Of a DNA stretch of 64,000 bases, positions 16,086-24,383 are shown in pieces. The translations under genes were made by a program, and so were the position numbers. A model generated the notes under the pieces. The model searched no databases. It saw only the letters and a list, made by a program, of their open reading frames with translations, and had not been told where the DNA came from. Positions within the stretch are counted from its first letter, which is position 1; each line of letters begins with the position of its first letter. Location of the stretch: the NCBI RefSeq assembly GCF_001685355.1, contig NZ_CP016438.1, positions 3,224,001 to 3,288,000 on the forward strand. Reading direction: 5' to 3'. The DNA comes from Streptomyces lincolnensis (lineage in GTDB: Bacteria; Actinomycetota; Actinomycetes; Streptomycetales; Streptomycetaceae).

Positions 16086-18662
16086 GTGCGCACCACGAGA
16101 ACCGTTCCTGCGAGACCTGTTCTGATCACGGCCCTCGCGCTCACCGCGGCGGGCTCGCTCCTGCTCACCCCGCACACCGCCGGCGCGGCACCGGAACCCC
16201 CGGTGACCCGGGAGGGCCCCGCCCCCGACGAGCGCGCCGCCCGCTCCCCCGAGAGCACCGCCGACCGGGCCCTCACCACCCCGGAACGGCCGGCGACGTC
16301 CGACCCCGGGCGCGGCTATCCGCGGGAGCAGGTCCTGGCCCCGGACCCGGTGAACCCGGCCGACAAGTCGATCAGGCTCGGCCTCACGCCGTACCACGCG
16401 ATCGCGCCGAAGCTGAACGCCCTCCAGCGGCTCGGCGACCGGGTGAGCGTCGAGGTCGCGGGCCGCTCGGCCGGCGGGCACCGGCTCTACCTCGTCACCG
16501 TGACCGCGCCGGAGAGCGCCCGGCAGGCCCGCGCCCAGGAGCGGATGCGGCAGCTGATCGAGAACGCGCCCGCCTCGGCCGCCAAGAGCCGTGAGATCAG
16601 GGCGGGTTACAAGGCTCCCGTCTTCTTCAACAACAACATCCACGGCAACGAGTGGGAGGGCACCGACGCCTCCCTGAAGCTCATCGAGCGGCTCGCGACC
16701 GCCAACGACGCCAGGACCAGGGACCTGCTCGCGCACTCCCGGCTCTACTTCAACATCACCGCGAACCCGGACGGCCGGATCGCCGGCACCCGGGCGAACG
16801 CGGGCGGCTTCGACATGAACCGGGACTTCGTGACCGCCTCGCAGCCCGAGGTGCGGGTGATGCGGCAGATCGAGATCGACAAGCAGCCGGCCGTCATGCT
16901 CGACCTGCACGGCTACGTCAACGGCACCCTCATCGAGCCGACCACTCCCCCGCACGGCGAGAACTACGAGTACGACCTCTTCCTGAAGAACAGCTACGCC
17001 AACGCGCTCGGCATGGAGGCCGCCGTCAACGGCCTCGGCTACACATCCGCGAGGGACGGTGTGGAGCCCGCGCAGATCCCGTTCCGGGACCTGGAGGAGG
17101 GCTGGGACGACTGGCCGCCGATCTTCACCCCGCAGTACGCGGCCTTCCACGGCACGGTCGCCGCGCACACGATCGAGATCCCGCTCCAGGTGAACAACGA
17201 GGCCTACGACAGCCTGCCGGTGGCGGAGCTGCGGCGGCGGTCGGCGATCAACGTGGACGTCGCCGGGGCCGCTCTCCGCGCCACTCTCGACTTCGTACAG
17301 CGGCAGCGGACCTCGCTCGTCGCCGACCAGATCGAGGTCTTCCGGCGCGGGGCCGCCGGCGCGGCGCAGGTCCCGGTGTCCGAGGAGACCGTTCCCGGGG
17401 TGCCGGGCATCGGCCCGGAGGACGTGTACACCACGAACTTCCCGCGCGCATACGTGATTCCGGCCGACGGCACGGGTGCCCAGCGCTCGGCCACCGCCGC
17501 GGCCCGGCTCGTCGACCACCTGATCGCCAACGACGTACGCGTGGCCCGCGCGACCCACGACTTCCGCCTCGGCGGACAGCGGTACGCCAGGGGCTCGTAC
17601 GTGGTCGACATGCACCAGCCCAAGCGGGGGCTGGCGAACGTGCTGCTGGCCGACGGGCGGGACATCAGCGACAAGGTCTCGGTGATGTACGACATCTCGG
17701 GCTGGAGCCTGGGCCGGCTGTGGAGCGCCACGGTCCGCCCGGTGCCGTCGGGCGGTCTGGCGGGCGTGGCGCTGCGGACCGTCGGGGAGGCCGCGCACGT
17801 CGGTCGTGTCGCCCCGCGCGGCGACCTGCGGCTGCGGCTCGACGACCCGCGCGAGGTGGCGGCTCTCAACTCCCTTCTCCAGAAGGGTGTTCCGGTACGC
17901 CGGGCCGCGGACGGCAGTGCGATCGTGCCGGCGTCGGCGCGTGCGAAGGCAGCGGCGGCGGCCCGGACGTACGACGTCGTCTTCGACGCGACCCGTCTGA
18001 CCGGCAGCACCGAGTTGCGCCGGCTCCGGGTGGCGGCGGCCGTGACGCCGGGTGAGCTGTTCGCGCTGCGGGAGATGAACTTCGAGGTCACGCCGGTCTC
18101 GACGGGCGTGCTGAACGCGGGCTTCGACTGGTCGACGGCGGATGTGCTGTTCGTGTCGGCGGGCCTGGACCACGCGGCCCTGAACCCCGCGGCCCGCGCG
18201 GCGCTGGACGCGTTCCTGTCCTCCGGCCACGGTCTCGTCGGACGCGGCGCCACCGGGGCGGCCCTCAACGCGGCGGCGGGGCCGCTCGCGGCCAAGGCGG
18301 TCGAGGGCAACCCGGACGCCAACGGCGTGGTGCGGATGGTGAACGCGGGCGGCCCGGTGACGGCCGGGGCGCCGGACCACGGGTTCGTCTACGCGCCGAT
18401 GTGGTTCACCGACCTCGGGCCGGGCGTCCGGGTGGACCGGTCGTACGCGGGCGGCAACCCGCTCGTGTCCGGGCACTGGCGGGCGCTGGAGGACGGCTCG
18501 GGCGGTCCCGCGGACGCGGCCGGCCGGCCCGCGGTGGTCAGCGGCCCGGGAGCGGTCCTGTTCGGCACCGAACCTCTCTTCCGGGACCATCCCAAGGGAG
18601 AGTTCGCTCAGGTCGCACGGGCGTTGTTCACAGTGGCACCCGCGGACACGCGGTACAGGTGA
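16086..18662 (+). CDS. secreted M14 family zinc carboxypeptidase
   Basis: 858 aa, GTG start with AGGAGG at about 16075-16080. A signal peptide (1 to about 35, ending TAGAA) marks secretion. The M14 catalytic domain has NNIHGNEWEG with zinc ligands His186 and Glu189, the NPDGR and GFDMNRDF motifs (about 227-247) and LDLHGY with zinc ligand His275. A long C-terminal region (about 430-858) has no domain I can name. It probably removes C-terminal residues from extracellular peptides. A serine hydrolase gene follows 9 nt later, likely in one operon. Confidence 0.88.
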   Translation: MRTTRTVPARPVLITALALTAAGSLLLTPHTAGAAPEPPVTREGPAPDERAARSPESTADRALTTPERPATSDPGRGYPREQVLAPDPVNPADKSIRLGLTPYHAIAPKLNALQRLGDRVSVEVAGRSAGGHRLYLVTVTAPESARQARAQERMRQLIENAPASAAKSREIRAGYKAPVFFNNNIHGNEWEGTDASLKLIERLATANDARTRDLLAHSRLYFNITANPDGRIAGTRANAGGFDMNRDFVTASQPEVRVMRQIEIDKQPAVMLDLHGYVNGTLIEPTTPPHGENYEYDLFLKNSYANALGMEAAVNGLGYTSARDGVEPAQIPFRDLEEGWDDWPPIFTPQYAAFHGTVAAHTIEIPLQVNNEAYDSLPVAELRRRSAINVDVAGAALRATLDFVQRQRTSLVADQIEVFRRGAAGAAQVPVSEETVPGVPGIGPEDVYTTNFPRAYVIPADGTGAQRSATAAARLVDHLIANDVRVARATHDFRLGGQRYARGSYVVDMHQPKRGLANVLLADGRDISDKVSVMYDISGWSLGRLWSATVRPVPSGGLAGVALRTVGEAAHVGRVAPRGDLRLRLDDPREVAALNSLLQKGVPVRRAADGSAIVPASARAKAAAAARTYDVVFDATRLTGSTELRRLRVAAAVTPGELFALREMNFEVTPVSTGVLNAGFDWSTADVLFVSAGLDHAALNPAARAALDAFLSSGHGLVGRGATGAALNAAAGPLAAKAVEGNPDANGVVRMVNAGGPVTAGAPDHGFVYAPMWFTDLGPGVRVDRSYAGGNPLVSGHWRALEDGSGGPADAAGRPAVVSGPGAVLFGTEPLFRDHPKGEFAQVARALFTVAPADTRYR

Positions 18663-18671
18663 GGAGAACGG

Positions 18672-19823
18672 ATGACGCAGGAGATCCACGGCACCGTCGC
18701 GGACGGCTTCGAGGCGGTGCGGGAGGAGTTCGCCGCGTTCGTCGCGGGGGAAAGGCCGGACTACGAGGGGCAGTTGTGCGCGTATGTGCACGGCCGCGAA
18801 GTCGTCGATCTGTGGGCGGGTGACGGCGTCGACAGCGGTTCCCTCTACGGCGTCTACTCCTGCACCAAGGGGGCGGCGCACCTCGTCACCGCACTGCTCG
18901 TGCAGGACGGCACGCTCGAACCCGACCGCAAAGTCACCTACTACTGGCCGGAGTTCGGCGCCGAGGGCAAGGGCGCGCTGACCCTGCGCGACCTGCTGTC
19001 CCACCGGGCGGGGATGATCGGCCTGGACGCCGGCTTCACCGACCAGGAACTGGCCGACGACCGGGCGCTCGCCGAACGGCTCGCGGACCAGAAGCCGTTC
19101 TGGCGTCCGGGCACCGCCTTCGGCTACCACGCCTTCACCATCGGGGCGCTGGCCGGCGAGGTGGTCCGGCGGGCCACCGGCCGGACCCTCCAGGAGGTGT
19201 ACGAGGAACGGATCCGCGCCCCGCACGGGCTGGACTTCTACCTGGGCCTGCCCGAGGCGCTGGAGCCCCGCTACCGCTCGGTGCAGCCGATGATCCCGAC
19301 GGCGATCCAGCAGGCCCAGCTGGACGAGGCGCCCAGGGGCCCGCACACGCTGGCCTCGATCGCCTTCAACACCCATGTGCCCGACCCCGGCACGCTTGAG
19401 GGGTACCCCAACTCCCGTGCCGTGCGGGCGAAGGGGCCGGCGTCGGCGGGCGGGGTGGCCACGGCGCGGGGGCTGGCCGGGATGTACGCGGCGGCGATCA
19501 GCGACGTGGACGGGCGCGGGCCCCTGCTGAAGCCGGACACCATCGCCGAGGTCAGCCAGATCCACTCCGTCGGCTACGACCTGGTCTCCCGGGCCCACCG
19601 GGCCTTCGGCCTCGGCTTCCAGGCCACCGCCGACGCCTGGCACCCCTTCCTGGGCGCCCGCACCTTCGGCCACAGCGGCGCCGCCGGCGCCCAGGCCTTC
19701 GCCGACCCCCACAGCGGCCTCGCCTACGGCTACACCCGCCGCCGCATGGCCTTCCCGGGCGGAGCAGCACCAGAAAACCAACGGCTGGTGAAGGCGGTCC
19801 ACACGGCAGCCCTGGCTACCTGA
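18672..19823 (+). CDS. beta-lactamase-fold serine hydrolase (esterase/DD-peptidase-like)
   Basis: 383 aa. It has the class C beta-lactamase/EstB layout: SCTK (Ser63, Lys66), a Tyr at FGYHAF (Tyr152) in place of the YxN motif, and a C-terminal HSGAAG in place of KTG. No signal peptide, so intracellular. Such proteins are esterases or peptidases more often than true beta-lactamases. GAGGAG precedes the ATG. It follows the M14 gene closely, so both may act on peptides or esters taken from outside. Confidence 0.88.
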   Translation: MTQEIHGTVADGFEAVREEFAAFVAGERPDYEGQLCAYVHGREVVDLWAGDGVDSGSLYGVYSCTKGAAHLVTALLVQDGTLEPDRKVTYYWPEFGAEGKGALTLRDLLSHRAGMIGLDAGFTDQELADDRALAERLADQKPFWRPGTAFGYHAFTIGALAGEVVRRATGRTLQEVYEERIRAPHGLDFYLGLPEALEPRYRSVQPMIPTAIQQAQLDEAPRGPHTLASIAFNTHVPDPGTLEGYPNSRAVRAKGPASAGGVATARGLAGMYAAAISDVDGRGPLLKPDTIAEVSQIHSVGYDLVSRAHRAFGLGFQATADAWHPFLGARTFGHSGAAGAQAFADPHSGLAYGYTRRRMAFPGGAAPENQRLVKAVHTAALAT

Positions 19824-19911
19824 CCCAACGGCGGTACGGCAAACAGAGGTTGCGAGCCCACCAACGCCGCCTGTCCCAACGACACCGGCCGCGAGAGAGC
19901 CGTAGGGGCGC

Positions 19912-19979
19912 GCCGGTGTCGAGACGGCGAACGCGCGGAGGCCCGAAGGGCTGAGCACGATCGCCGTCTCGACACCGGC
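19912..19979. repeat. 19-bp perfect inverted repeat
   Basis: GCCGGTGTCGAGACGGCGA (19912-19930) and its exact complement (19961-19979) flank a 30-nt loop that itself contains GGCCCGAAGGGCT. It lies in the gap between two convergent genes. It may be an added terminator or a remnant of a mobile palindrome; no T-run adjoins it. Confidence 0.75.
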
Positions 19980-20006
19980 TGAGAGCGCCCCGAAGGCGAA
20001 AGAGCC

Positions 20007-20053
20007 AAAAAAAAGGGGCAGAGGCCGCACCCCACGTCCAGGGGTGCGGCCTC
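20007..20053 (-). terminator. intrinsic terminator of the MDR oxidoreductase gene
   Basis: GAGGCCGCACCCC (20021-20033) and GGGGTGCGGCCTC (20041-20053) form a perfect 13-bp stem with a 7-nt loop. On the minus strand it is followed, after TGCCCC, by eight T (20014-20007). A textbook Rho-independent terminator about 50 nt past the minus-strand stop at 20104. Confidence 0.92.
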
Positions 20054-20103
20054 CGTCGTGCGCAACGAACGGTGCCCGAGCGGCGTAACGGCTCGGATCG
20101 GGG

Positions 20104-21102
20104 TCAGAGCTTGACGATCATCTTCCCGGTGTTGTCGCCCCGCAGCACCCCGAGGAACGCCTCAAGGTTGTTCTCGATGCCCTCGACGACCGTCTCGCGG
20201 TACTTGAGCTCGCCCGAGGCGACCCAGGGGCCGACCTCCTGGACGAACTGCGGCTGGAGGTCGTAGTGGTCGCCGACGAGGAGGCCCTCGATGCGGCCGC
20301 GGGTCTGGATGAGGCGGGCGAGGTTCTTCGGGCCGGGGGCGGGCTCGGTGTTGTTGTAGACCGAGATCATTCCGCAGATGGCGATCCGGCCGTGCACGTT
20401 GAGCTGCCCGATCGCGGCTTCCAGGTGGTCCCCGCCGACGTTGTCGAAGTAGACGTCGACGCCGTCCGGGGCGGCCTCGCGCAGCTGCTCGGCGACCGGG
20501 CCGGACTTGTAGTTGAAGGCGGCGTCGAAGCCGTACTCCTCGACGAGGAGCTTGACCTTCTCGTCGGAGCCGGCGGAGCCGATGACCCGGGAGGCGCCCT
20601 TGAGCCGGGCGATCTGGCCGACCTGGCCGCCGACGGCACCGGCCGCGCCGGAGACGAACACCGAGTCGCCCTCCTTGAAGGAGGCGGTGCGCAGGAGACC
20701 GGCGTAGGCGGTCAGACCGGTCATGCCGAGGACGCCGAGGTAGGTGGACAGGGGCGCGGTGTCCGGGTCGACCTTGACGGCGTTCTTGGCGTCGACGGCG
20801 GCGAACTCGCGCCAGCCGAGGAAGTGCAGGACGTGGTCGCCGACGGCGATGCCCTCGGCGTTGGAGGCGACGACCTCGCCGACCGCGCCGCCCTGCATGA
20901 CCTTGCCCAGTTCGAAGGGGGCGATGTAGGACTTGGCCGCGCTCATGCGGCCACGCATGTACGGGTCGACGGAGAGGTACTTGTTCCGGACGAGGACCTG
21001 CCCCTCACCGGGGGTCGGGACGTCGGCCTCGGCCAGGGCGAAGTCCTCGGGCCTGGGCCACCCGACGGGGCGGGAGAGGAGGTGCCATTCGCGGTTGATC
21101 AT
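20104..21102 (-). CDS. NADP-dependent oxidoreductase, MDR family (CurA/LTB4DH-like)
   Basis: 332 aa. It is a zinc-free medium-chain reductase that reduces double bonds next to carbonyls (leukotriene B4 12-dehydrogenase / prostaglandin reductase group). Signatures: YMRGRMSAAKSYIAPF near residue 48, the NADP-binding VSGAAGAVGGQVGQIA at about 148-163, and FDNVGGDHLEAAIG. It diverges from a MarR regulator with a dyad between them, suggesting induction by a reactive aldehyde or quinone-like compound. Confidence 0.9.
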   Translation of the reverse strand: MINREWHLLSRPVGWPRPEDFALAEADVPTPGEGQVLVRNKYLSVDPYMRGRMSAAKSYIAPFELGKVMQGGAVGEVVASNAEGIAVGDHVLHFLGWREFAAVDAKNAVKVDPDTAPLSTYLGVLGMTGLTAYAGLLRTASFKEGDSVFVSGAAGAVGGQVGQIARLKGASRVIGSAGSDEKVKLLVEEYGFDAAFNYKSGPVAEQLREAAPDGVDVYFDNVGGDHLEAAIGQLNVHGRIAICGMISVYNNTEPAPGPKNLARLIQTRGRIEGLLVGDHYDLQPQFVQEVGPWVASGELKYRETVVEGIENNLEAFLGVLRGDNTGKMIVKL

Positions 21103-21122
21103 GCCAAGACCTTTCCATTTAC

Positions 21123-21135
21123 TTCAGTACCTGAA
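21123..21135. promoter_or_regulatory. candidate MarR operator
   Basis: TTCAG-TAC-CTGAA is a perfect dyad in the 88-bp gap between the divergent MDR and MarR genes. The gap is A/T-richer than its surroundings. On the minus strand a TTGACA box (at about 21163-21168) lies upstream of the dyad, so a bound regulator would block the MDR promoter. Confidence 0.5.
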
Positions 21136-21190
21136 ACAACCATGCGCCTGAATATTTCATGTTGTCAAGTAACCGGGTACCCTGGTTTCC

Positions 21191-21649
21191 ATGGCCACAC
21201 CTGAGAAGACCCGCCGTCCCGACGCCCTGACCCTGGAGGTGGTCGAGCTGATCGGTGACGTCGTGGCCCGTTTCTACGAGGACTACGAGGACGCGGCCGC
21301 CGAGCACACGCTGACCGGCGCCCAGGCCCGGCTGCTCAGCCTGCTGTCCCTGGAGCCGCTGCCGATGCGCAAGCTGGCGCAGCGGCTGAAGTGCGAGCCG
21401 TCGAACGTGACGGGGATCGTGGACCGGCTGGAGTCGCGCGGTCTGGTGGAGCGGCGCACGGACTCCGCGGACCGCCGGGTGAAGCTGGCCGCCGCGACCG
21501 AGGAGGGCCTGCGGGTGGCCCGCGAACTGCGGGAGGGGCTGCGGTTCGCCCGGGAGCCGCTCGCGGGCCTCTCCCACGAGGAGCGCGAGTCCCTGCGGGG
21601 CCTGCTGCGGCGGATGCTGGCCGCCGACAACCGGGACAAACTCGGTTGA
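21191..21649 (+). CDS. MarR family transcriptional regulator
   Basis: 152 aa. The winged helix-turn-helix is clear: PLPMRKLAQRLKCEPSNVTGIVDRLESRGLVERRTDSADRRVK in pattern, about residues 56-98, including the wing DSADRRVKL. It diverges from the MDR oxidoreductase and is probably its repressor. The ATG at 21191 closely follows the promoter region. Confidence 0.9.
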   Translation: MATPEKTRRPDALTLEVVELIGDVVARFYEDYEDAAAEHTLTGAQARLLSLLSLEPLPMRKLAQRLKCEPSNVTGIVDRLESRGLVERRTDSADRRVKLAAATEEGLRVARELREGLRFAREPLAGLSHEERESLRGLLRRMLAADNRDKLG

Positions 21650-21660
21650 GCCAAGGCGCC

Positions 21661-21894
21661 GTGACCACCTACTGCCGGATGCTGTTCACGCTGCACACCG
21701 GCGAGGTGACGTCGAAGCAGGGGGCTCTGGAGTGGGCCCGCGCCGCACTCGACCCGAGGTGGCGGCCTCTGCTCATGCAGGTCGCCGAGGACCGGGCGAG
21801 GGGGTGGGACCCGCTGGATCCGCCGCGGCCGGGTGGCATGGAGGCCCTGTACGAGTTCGCGGCGTACGCCCAGTCGCTGGCGCGCGGCGACTGA
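21661..21894 (+). CDS. orphan C-terminal fragment of a DUF4111/AadA-type nucleotidyltransferase
   Basis: 77 aa from a GTG 8 nt after the MarR stop. The sequence TTYCRMLFTLHTGEVTSKQ...ALEWARAAL...WRPLL resembles the C-terminal helical domain of AadA-like aminoglycoside adenylyltransferases (compare VLTLARIWYT.TGKI..K..AADWAMERL). The N-terminal nucleotidyltransferase domain with its GSxxxG and DxD residues is absent; the MarR gene occupies that space. It is likely a remnant or a stand-alone accessory domain and should not be called a resistance gene. No strong ribosome-binding site. Confidence 0.55.
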   Translation: MTTYCRMLFTLHTGEVTSKQGALEWARAALDPRWRPLLMQVAEDRARGWDPLDPPRPGGMEALYEFAAYAQSLARGD

Positions 21895-21962
21895 CCCGAC
21901 CGGCCGCCGGCGTTCGCGTTCTTTGCGAAAGTCAACGCTTCAGACGCGTCGGCCGCCGTCCC

Positions 21963-22937
21963 TCAGGTGCACCACCACAGGAACCGCTCGCACGTCGGCG
22001 AGGGCGACGGCTCCGGGGTCGGATCCGGGTTCGGCGGGTCGGCGGTGGGGGTCGGCGCCCGGGTCGGGTCCGAGGCGCCGGGGGTGGTCGGCGAGGTGCC
22101 GGGGACCGTGCCGTCGGTGGGCGAGGCGCTCGGGCTGGGCTTGTCCTTGTCGTCGTCCGGGGACGCGGAGGCCGACGGGGAGGGCGAGGCGCTCGGGGAG
22201 GACTTGCCGGAGGCGCCGTCACTCTTGCCGTCCGCGCCCGGCGAGGGCCGGGCGGAGGCGTCCGCCTCCGAGGACGTGCCGCCCTCGGCCGACTCGTCCC
22301 CGGCCACCGCCGGTCTCGGGGCCGAGCCGGGGGCGTCCATGCCGAGTTCGGCGAGGCTCAGACCGCCCGCCGCCAGCACCGCCGCGGCGACGACGAGCAG
22401 GACCCGGCGGCGACGGCGGCGGTGAGCGGCGGCTTTGCGGTCGCGGCGGCTCGCACCGCCCCCGGCCTCGGCGAGGTCGTCCTCGTCGTCGAAACCTTCG
22501 GAACCGTCGAGGTCGTCGTAAGCCTCGGAACTCTCGGAGCTCTCGGAGTTCTCGGAAAACTCGGGCTCCACCGCGCCCCGTCCGCCGCGGCCCCGCGCGC
22601 GCCGACGCGCCGCCCGGCCGCCGCCCGCCGGTACCGGCGCGGGCTCCACCACTTCACGATCGCCGACTCCGTCGTCGGTTCCGTCATCGGCACCCACAGC
22701 GGCACCGTCCGCGTACTCCGCGGCCCCGTAGGCGCTCTCGGCCCCGTAGGCGCTCTCGTACGGCGCGTGCCCCTGCTCGGCCCCATAGGGACTCTCCGCG
22801 TACGGCACGGCGTCGTACACGCCCGCGTAGGCGGGTGCCTGTGCCGCGTCCGCGCGGATCTGGTCGATCGTCGCGCCGCACCCCGGGCAGGCGAGGGCGC
22901 CGTTGAGGTGCCTGCGGCACGGGTGGCAGTAGTCCAT
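21963..22937 (-). CDS. SCO2400-like zinc-ribbon membrane protein
   Basis: 324 aa. It starts MDYCHPCRRHLNG...CPGCG, a four-Cys zinc ribbon (C4-x2-C7 and C18-x2-C21). A Tyr/Gly/Ala/Glu-rich linker follows, then a basic patch (RRDRKAAAHRRRRRR) and one membrane segment (about 180-200), then an external Ser/Pro/Asp-rich tail ending CERFLWWCT with two Cys. It fits the family NCBI calls SCO2400 family protein; the function is unknown. The inside zinc ribbon and outside tail suggest a membrane-linked sensor or scaffold, which is inference. Confidence 0.8.
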   Translation of the reverse strand: MDYCHPCRRHLNGALACPGCGATIDQIRADAAQAPAYAGVYDAVPYAESPYGAEQGHAPYESAYGAESAYGAAEYADGAAVGADDGTDDGVGDREVVEPAPVPAGGGRAARRRARGRGGRGAVEPEFSENSESSESSEAYDDLDGSEGFDDEDDLAEAGGGASRRDRKAAAHRRRRRRVLLVVAAAVLAAGGLSLAELGMDAPGSAPRPAVAGDESAEGGTSSEADASARPSPGADGKSDGASGKSSPSASPSPSASASPDDDKDKPSPSASPTDGTVPGTSPTTPGASDPTRAPTPTADPPNPDPTPEPSPSPTCERFLWWCT

Positions 22938-23101
22938 GACGCGGGAAGGTTAAGTTCCTCTTAGGTGGCCTTCATAGTCACGACTGTGAAAGTTGTGTAG
23001 GGAAGAGGGCGCTCCGGCGTGGCGGGTTGTGGGCAAGCTTCTCGATCATGCGGAAACCGCCTCCGAAAGCTCTATCGAAAGCAGTGTCGAAACTGTTATG
23101 C

Positions 23102-23178
23102 GTTCGACCCATTGACACCCCCCTCACACCGTCCTTACTGTCACGCCAGCATTTCGAACGTGTGACGAAATTTCGAAC
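23102..23178 (+). promoter_or_regulatory. promoter and IclR-type operators of the dehydratase operon
   Basis: A -35 box TTGACA (23112-23117) and a -10-like TACTGT (23136-23141) are 18 nt apart. Just downstream lie ATTTCGAAC (23151-23159) and GAAATTTCGAAC (23167-23178); a GTTCGA half-site (23102-23107) lies just upstream. The 16-nt window 23163-23178 matches the palindrome GTTCGAAATTTCGAAC at 13 positions. Sites over and after the start point suggest repression by a sugar-acid-responsive IclR protein. Confidence 0.7.
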
Positions 23179-23222
23179 ACACGCAAACTGAGAGCCGACG
23201 AAGCGAGCAAGGGGCTACTGCC

Positions 23223-24383
23223 GTGCGCATCACCGGAATCAGCACACACGTGGTCGGGACGCCGTGGCGCAACCTGACATACGTCCTGGTCCACACCGAC
23301 GAGGGCATCACGGGAGTCGGCGAGACCCGGATGCTGGGACACACCGACGCGCTGATCGGCTACCTGCGGGAGGCCGAGGCCAACCACATTCTGGGTTCCG
23401 ATCCGTTCGCGCTGGAAGACCTCGTCCGCCGTATGAAGTACGGCGACTACGGCCGGGCCGGCGAGATCGTCATGTCCGGCATCGCCGTGGTCGAGATGGC
23501 CTGCTGGGACATCAAGGGCAAGGCCCTCGGCGTGCCGGTGTGGCAGCTGCTGGGCGGCAAGGTCACCGACAAGGTGAAGGCGTACGCCAACGGCTGGTAC
23601 ACCACCGAGCGGACCCCGGAGGCCTACCACAAGGCCGCCCAGGCGGTCATGGAGCGCGGGTACAAGGCCCTGAAGATCGACCCGTTCGGTACCGGGCACT
23701 TCGAGCTCGACCACGAGCAGAGCCTGTACGCCGTCTCCCTCATCGAGGCCGTGCGCGACGCCATCGGGCCGGACGCCGAGCTGATGCTGGAGATGCACGG
23801 CCGCTTCTCCCCCGCCACCGCCGTCCGGCTGGCCAGGGAGCTGGCCCCCTTCAAGCCCGCGTGGCTGGAGGAGCCGGTGCCGCCGGAGAACCTCAAGGCG
23901 CTGGAGAAGGTCGCCGCCAAGGTCGACATGCCGGTCGCCACGGGTGAGCGGATTCACGATCGCATCGAGTTCCGCGAGCTGTTCGAGAGCCAGGCCGTCG
24001 ACATCATCCAGCCGGACGTCGGTCACATCGGCGGCATCTGGGAGACCCGCAAGCTCGCCGCGACCGCCGAGACGCACTACATGCTGGTGGCCCCGCACAA
24101 CGTGGGCGGCCCGGTGCTGACCGCCGCCTCCCTCCAGGTCGGCTTCACCGCGCCGAACTTCAAGATCCTTGAGCACTTCAACGACTTCGCCGACGCGGAC
24201 ATCAAGAAGGTCGTCAAGGGCGCGCCCGAGGTGATCGACGGCTACTTCCACCTCTCCGACAAGCCCGGCCTCGGTGTCGAGCTGGACGTGGAGGCCGCCG
24301 CCGAGTTCCCGCAGCAGCAGGCCCGCTTCGACCTGTGGGCCGAGGGCTGGGAGCAGCGCAAGCCGAAGGGCGCCCAGAAGTGA
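23223..24383 (+). CDS. sugar-acid dehydratase, mandelate racemase/enolase superfamily (galactonate-dehydratase-like)
   Basis: 386 aa, GTG start. It would dehydrate an aldonic acid to a 2-keto-3-deoxy acid. Superfamily residues are in place: KALKID (Lys148/Lys151), EMHGRF (Glu190, His192), WLEEP (Glu216), ATGERI (Glu242), QPDVGHIGG (Asp265) and APHN (His292). The metal-binding first ligand plus xH pattern resembles galactonate/arabinonate-type dehydratases; the exact substrate is not certain. It is the first gene of an operon with a zinc dehydrogenase (4-nt overlap) and sits behind IclR-type operators. Confidence 0.82.
   Translation: MRITGISTHVVGTPWRNLTYVLVHTDEGITGVGETRMLGHTDALIGYLREAEANHILGSDPFALEDLVRRMKYGDYGRAGEIVMSGIAVVEMACWDIKGKALGVPVWQLLGGKVTDKVKAYANGWYTTERTPEAYHKAAQAVMERGYKALKIDPFGTGHFELDHEQSLYAVSLIEAVRDAIGPDAELMLEMHGRFSPATAVRLARELAPFKPAWLEEPVPPENLKALEKVAAKVDMPVATGERIHDRIEFRELFESQAVDIIQPDVGHIGGIWETRKLAATAETHYMLVAPHNVGGPVLTAASLQVGFTAPNFKILEHFNDFADADIKKVVKGAPEVIDGYFHLSDKPGLGVELDVEAAAEFPQQQARFDLWAEGWEQRKPKGAQK

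Noticed and set aside
16062..20030. Very long open frame on the minus strand across the M14 peptidase and serine hydrolase genes
   Set aside because: It lies opposite two genes with intact motifs, is Arg/Gly/Pro-rich and has no domain. It reflects base composition.
21661..21894. Aminoglycoside resistance gene
   Set aside because: Only the C-terminal helical domain is present and the catalytic residues are absent.
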